A DNA stretch of 64,000 bases from Desulfotruncus arcticus DSM 17038 (GTDB taxonomy: Bacteria; Bacillota; Desulfotomaculia; Desulfotomaculales; Desulfallaceae), in the NCBI RefSeq assembly GCF_900113335.1, contig NZ_FOOX01000012.1, positions 1 to 64,000 of the forward strand, written 5' to 3'. A model generated the notes under the pieces. It saw nothing but the letters and a program-made list of their open reading frames with translations. It had not been told where the DNA came from and searched no databases. This document shows positions 61,913 through 64,000 of this stretch, piece after piece. The position numbers and the translations under genes are program-made. Numbering within the stretch: the stretch's first letter is position 1; each line of letters opens with the position of its first letter.

Positions 61913-62024
61913 TTTACTTTCATATTTTTTTATTATAATTGACACTAACAACACAATGTGGTAGATTGTAATAAATTTAATATTATAGTCACTTCAATAA
62001 TATAATAACTACAAAAGGAGAAAA

Positions 62025-62660
62025 ATGAAACTAAATAAAAGAAACCGCACTGAGAGAAGAAAGGAAGAAACAAAGAATAAAATTATAGCTGCTGCCATGG
62101 CGTTATATAACAAGCAGGGGTTTGATCAAACTACGGTTGAGCAAATAGCGGAAGAAGCCGACGTTGCCTTGGGAACTATTTATAATCATTTCCCGGCTAA
62201 AGAAGCCATTATATGTGAATATGTGCAAAGGATAATAAGGGAGCAGGGGCCTGAGGCGCTCAGGCTCGTGCTGCAATTACCGGATACCAGGTCACGCTTA
62301 ACCGCGGCGCTGCGCAAGTCGTTGGAGTGGATGCAGTTTGAATCAAACAAGGAAATTTATGAGAGATATTATACTTACCGGATGCAAAAAGTATTTCAAG
62401 TCATAAGGGATTGGGATCTAAGTTTGAGTAGCGGCTTTAGAGATGTTCTGGCACCTATTATAGAGCTCGGTAAGGAAACAGGGGAAATCAGGCGGGATAT
62501 AGACAGTATGGCCCTTGCCGCCCACCTGGAATCAATGCATAGTAATGCAGCTGTTGTCTGGCTGACTCATCCGGAATTATTTCCGATAGATGACGGCATT
62601 AACATGATTTTGGATCTTTTTCTAAACGGAGCCGGAAATAGGGAGAGTGATAACGAGTAA
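62025..62660 (+). CDS. TetR-family regulator, paralogue of the one at 44704
   Basis: A 211-residue regulator: HTH at residues ~15-62 with KIIAAAMALYNKQGFDQTTV, EQIAEEADVALGTIYNHFPA, and ligand domain with LQLPDTRSRLTAALRKSLEW and GEIRRDIDSMALAAHLESMH. ATG 62025 follows AAAGGAG. It is 36 bases upstream of the phosphotransferase-like gene and probably controls it through the inverted repeat at 61953. Confidence 0.88.
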   Translation: MKLNKRNRTERRKEETKNKIIAAAMALYNKQGFDQTTVEQIAEEADVALGTIYNHFPAKEAIICEYVQRIIREQGPEALRLVLQLPDTRSRLTAALRKSLEWMQFESNKEIYERYYTYRMQKVFQVIRDWDLSLSSGFRDVLAPIIELGKETGEIRRDIDSMALAAHLESMHSNAAVVWLTHPELFPIDDGINMILDLFLNGAGNRESDNE

Positions 62661-62696
62661 TAGGTTCTAAATTTATTGCCAAAGGGGAGGATGACC

Positions 62697-64000
62697 ATGG
62701 AAAAGAGTTGCGGAGCGTTCTTTTTCAGTTGGCCCGAGGCTTATCAAGCCGGGGTGGAGGCAGTCGGGGGTAAGGGATGGAACCTGAGCAGGCTTGTGCG
62801 GTACGGATTCAGGGTTCCCGCGGGAGGGGTTCTTGCAGCCGGGGCATACCGGGCTTTTTGGGAAGAGAATAACCTGCTTGAAACCGTGGGGAACATCGCC
62901 CAAAGTATAACCATTGGTAATATTGGAGAAAAGGGGACTGAGGAAAAACTTTTTCTGATTAGGGAAAAAATCAAGGCCGGCCATATTTCTCAGTATATGC
63001 TGGAAGAACTGACCTCTAAGCTGAAAAATACCGGAATCCTAAAAAAACCGCTGGCCGTCCGGTCTTCGGCCACAGCCGAGGACACTGCCGGGGCGTCCTT
63101 TGCCGGGATCCACGAATCATTCTTAAATGTCCGGGGCCTGGATAACGTATTATCCGCCATTAAAGGGTGTTACGCCTCCTTATGGACACCCCGGGCCGTT
63201 GCTTACCGGCGGAAAATGAACGTTAAAGATGACGAGGTGTTCCCGGCCGTGGTAATCATGGAAATGGTGGAGGCCGTTGCCGCCGGAATCGGCTTCACCT
63301 GCGACCCCCGCACCGGCCGGGAATGTGTCACGCTTATAAACGCCAATTTCGGTTTGGGCGAAAGTGTTGTCAGCGGCGCTGTGGAACCGGACGAATACCG
63401 TCTGGACTTTCGGTGGGAGGTTCCGGAGCGGTGGACGATAGCGGAGAAGAGAATTGGTCGCAAAGAAGGAAAAACCGTTGCCGCAAAAGACGGTGGAACG
63501 GAATTTATTGGTTCAGCCGGTTCAGCGGTAATCCAGGTTTTAGCAGATAAAGATATACATAAACTGAATCTGCTTATTCTACGGGTTTACGATGCCCTTG
63601 GCGGCGGGGAACAGCACCAGGATATTGAATGGGTGTTTGATGGCCGGGATTTCTCCCTGGTTCAGGCCAGGCCGGTGACGGCGCTGCCCAGATATACTTT
63701 TGACGAAATTAAAAACCAGCCGGACATGTGGTCTAATGCCAACTTAAGAGATACCATGCCCATGGTTCAGTCGACCCTCAACTGGAGCTTCCTGGAAAAA
63801 TTATGGAAAGTACCTCTCAAATCTGTCATGAAGCAATTCGGTTATCAAAACCTCTCCGGTTTCCGGCAAATCAGATTATATCAAGGCCGGGCCTATACTA
63901 ACATATCCTATATGCAATGGCTTTTTTATGATGCTTTTGGTTTCAAACCCCGGCAAATGAACGAGTCTTTGGGAGGGCACCAGCCGGAAATAAAGATCAG
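62697..64000 (+). CDS. Rifampin phosphotransferase-like protein, second copy, runs off the edge
   Basis: The frame is open from ATG 62697 (GGGGAGG eight bases upstream) to the right edge, 434 codons. It matches the protein at 45395 through the ATP-grasp domain: VGGKGWNLSRLVRYGFRVPA, VRSSATAEDTAGASFAGIHE, FTCDPRTGRE, and IEWVFDGRDFSLVQARPVTA, and shares the later GGHQPEI motif. The C-terminal His domain lies outside the window, so activity cannot be judged. Confidence 0.85.
   Translation, partial: MEKSCGAFFFSWPEAYQAGVEAVGGKGWNLSRLVRYGFRVPAGGVLAAGAYRAFWEENNLLETVGNIAQSITIGNIGEKGTEEKLFLIREKIKAGHISQYMLEELTSKLKNTGILKKPLAVRSSATAEDTAGASFAGIHESFLNVRGLDNVLSAIKGCYASLWTPRAVAYRRKMNVKDDEVFPAVVIMEMVEAVAAGIGFTCDPRTGRECVTLINANFGLGESVVSGAVEPDEYRLDFRWEVPERWTIAEKRIGRKEGKTVAAKDGGTEFIGSAGSAVIQVLADKDIHKLNLLILRVYDALGGGEQHQDIEWVFDGRDFSLVQARPVTALPRYTFDEIKNQPDMWSNANLRDTMPMVQSTLNWSFLEKLWKVPLKSVMKQFGYQNLSGFRQIRLYQGRAYTNISYMQWLFYDAFGFKPRQMNESLGGHQPEIKI

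Larger units (their letters stand above)
61549..62024. other. Intergenic region with REP/RAYT remnant and tetR promoter
   Basis: Holds a partial REP at about 61625-61655, the RAYT remnant (61665-61833), a complete REP (61857-61912) and the promoter of the next tetR: -35 TTGACA at 61939-61944, 17-bp spacer, -10-like TAGATT at 61962-61967, overlapped by inverted repeat ACAAT/ATTGT (61953-61969). Confidence 0.6.

Noticed and set aside
1-64000. CRISPR arrays, tRNA and rRNA genes
   Set aside because: No regularly spaced repeats and no tRNA-like cloverleaf or rRNA stretch was recognised by eye; a tRNAscan/Infernal run could still find something at low conservation.

Overview
The window looks like the chromosome of an anaerobic, spore-former-type Firmicute of the class Clostridia. 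The closest feel is Peptococcaceae/Desulfotomaculum-like, inferred from the strong AGGAGG ribosome sites, the Fe-S DUF3786 and DsrE proteins, and the REP/RAYT remnants. No rRNA, tRNA or CRISPR array was found, so genus-level placement is a guess.

Region 1 (1-23.5 kb) is an AT-rich integrated phage-like element. It carries a complete head and packaging set on the + strand: small terminase, large terminase, SPP1-type portal, scaffold, P22-type coat, two connector proteins and an Ig-like protein. A large serine recombinase follows directly. No tail, tape-measure, baseplate, holin or lysin gene is visible, which resembles a capsid-forming satellite or a heavily deleted prophage. Cargo modules interrupt the morphogenesis genes: a DGQHR-like plus HEPN gene pair before the small terminase (864-3159); a tyrosine recombinase plus a Kiwa system in kwaB-kwaA order between the two terminase genes (3921-6715); an unknown gene between terminase and portal (11796-12509); and an EVE-HNH endonuclease plus a GHKL-ATPase/nuclease gene downstream of the recombinase (20407-23517). 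A TniA/TniB-type transposon with a frameshifted transposase (about 6703-10057) has landed at the last codons of kwaA.

Region 2 (23.8-34.2 kb) is a mosaic of accessory genes and debris: a SnoaL-like protein, two broken MerR regulators (one with an intact 19-bp-spacer promoter), an AraC/GyrI-like regulator, two KilA-N paralogues flanking a 5'-truncated HerA and a KTSC protein, a YkgJ-type Cys-cluster protein, a pRiA4b ORF-3 family protein, and a two-frame unknown gene. Fragments of two downstream genes lie at 33.7-34.1 kb.

Region 3 (34.2-43 kb) holds a two-component system divergent from a BcrA/LanFEG-like ABC transporter operon, an AlkD-like DNA alkylation repair gene, an AAA ATPase, and a WYL regulator with its probable targets (zinc ribbon and carboxymuconolactone decarboxylase-like).

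Region 4 (43-64 kb) is higher in GC and built from duplicated cassettes: dinB (DNA polymerase IV) and a split dinB copy; and three versions of a TetR plus rifampin-phosphotransferase-like gene cassette, one collapsed to fragments and one running off the right edge. Between these lie FxsA, an SDR, a DUF3786 Fe-S protein, a cytosolic BtuF-like protein, a MarR regulator with operator-like repeats shared by two promoters, a DsrE protein, and a PotDABC-like transporter operon with a phosphodiesterase and a DeoR regulator. REP-like palindromes and a decayed RAYT transposase are also present.
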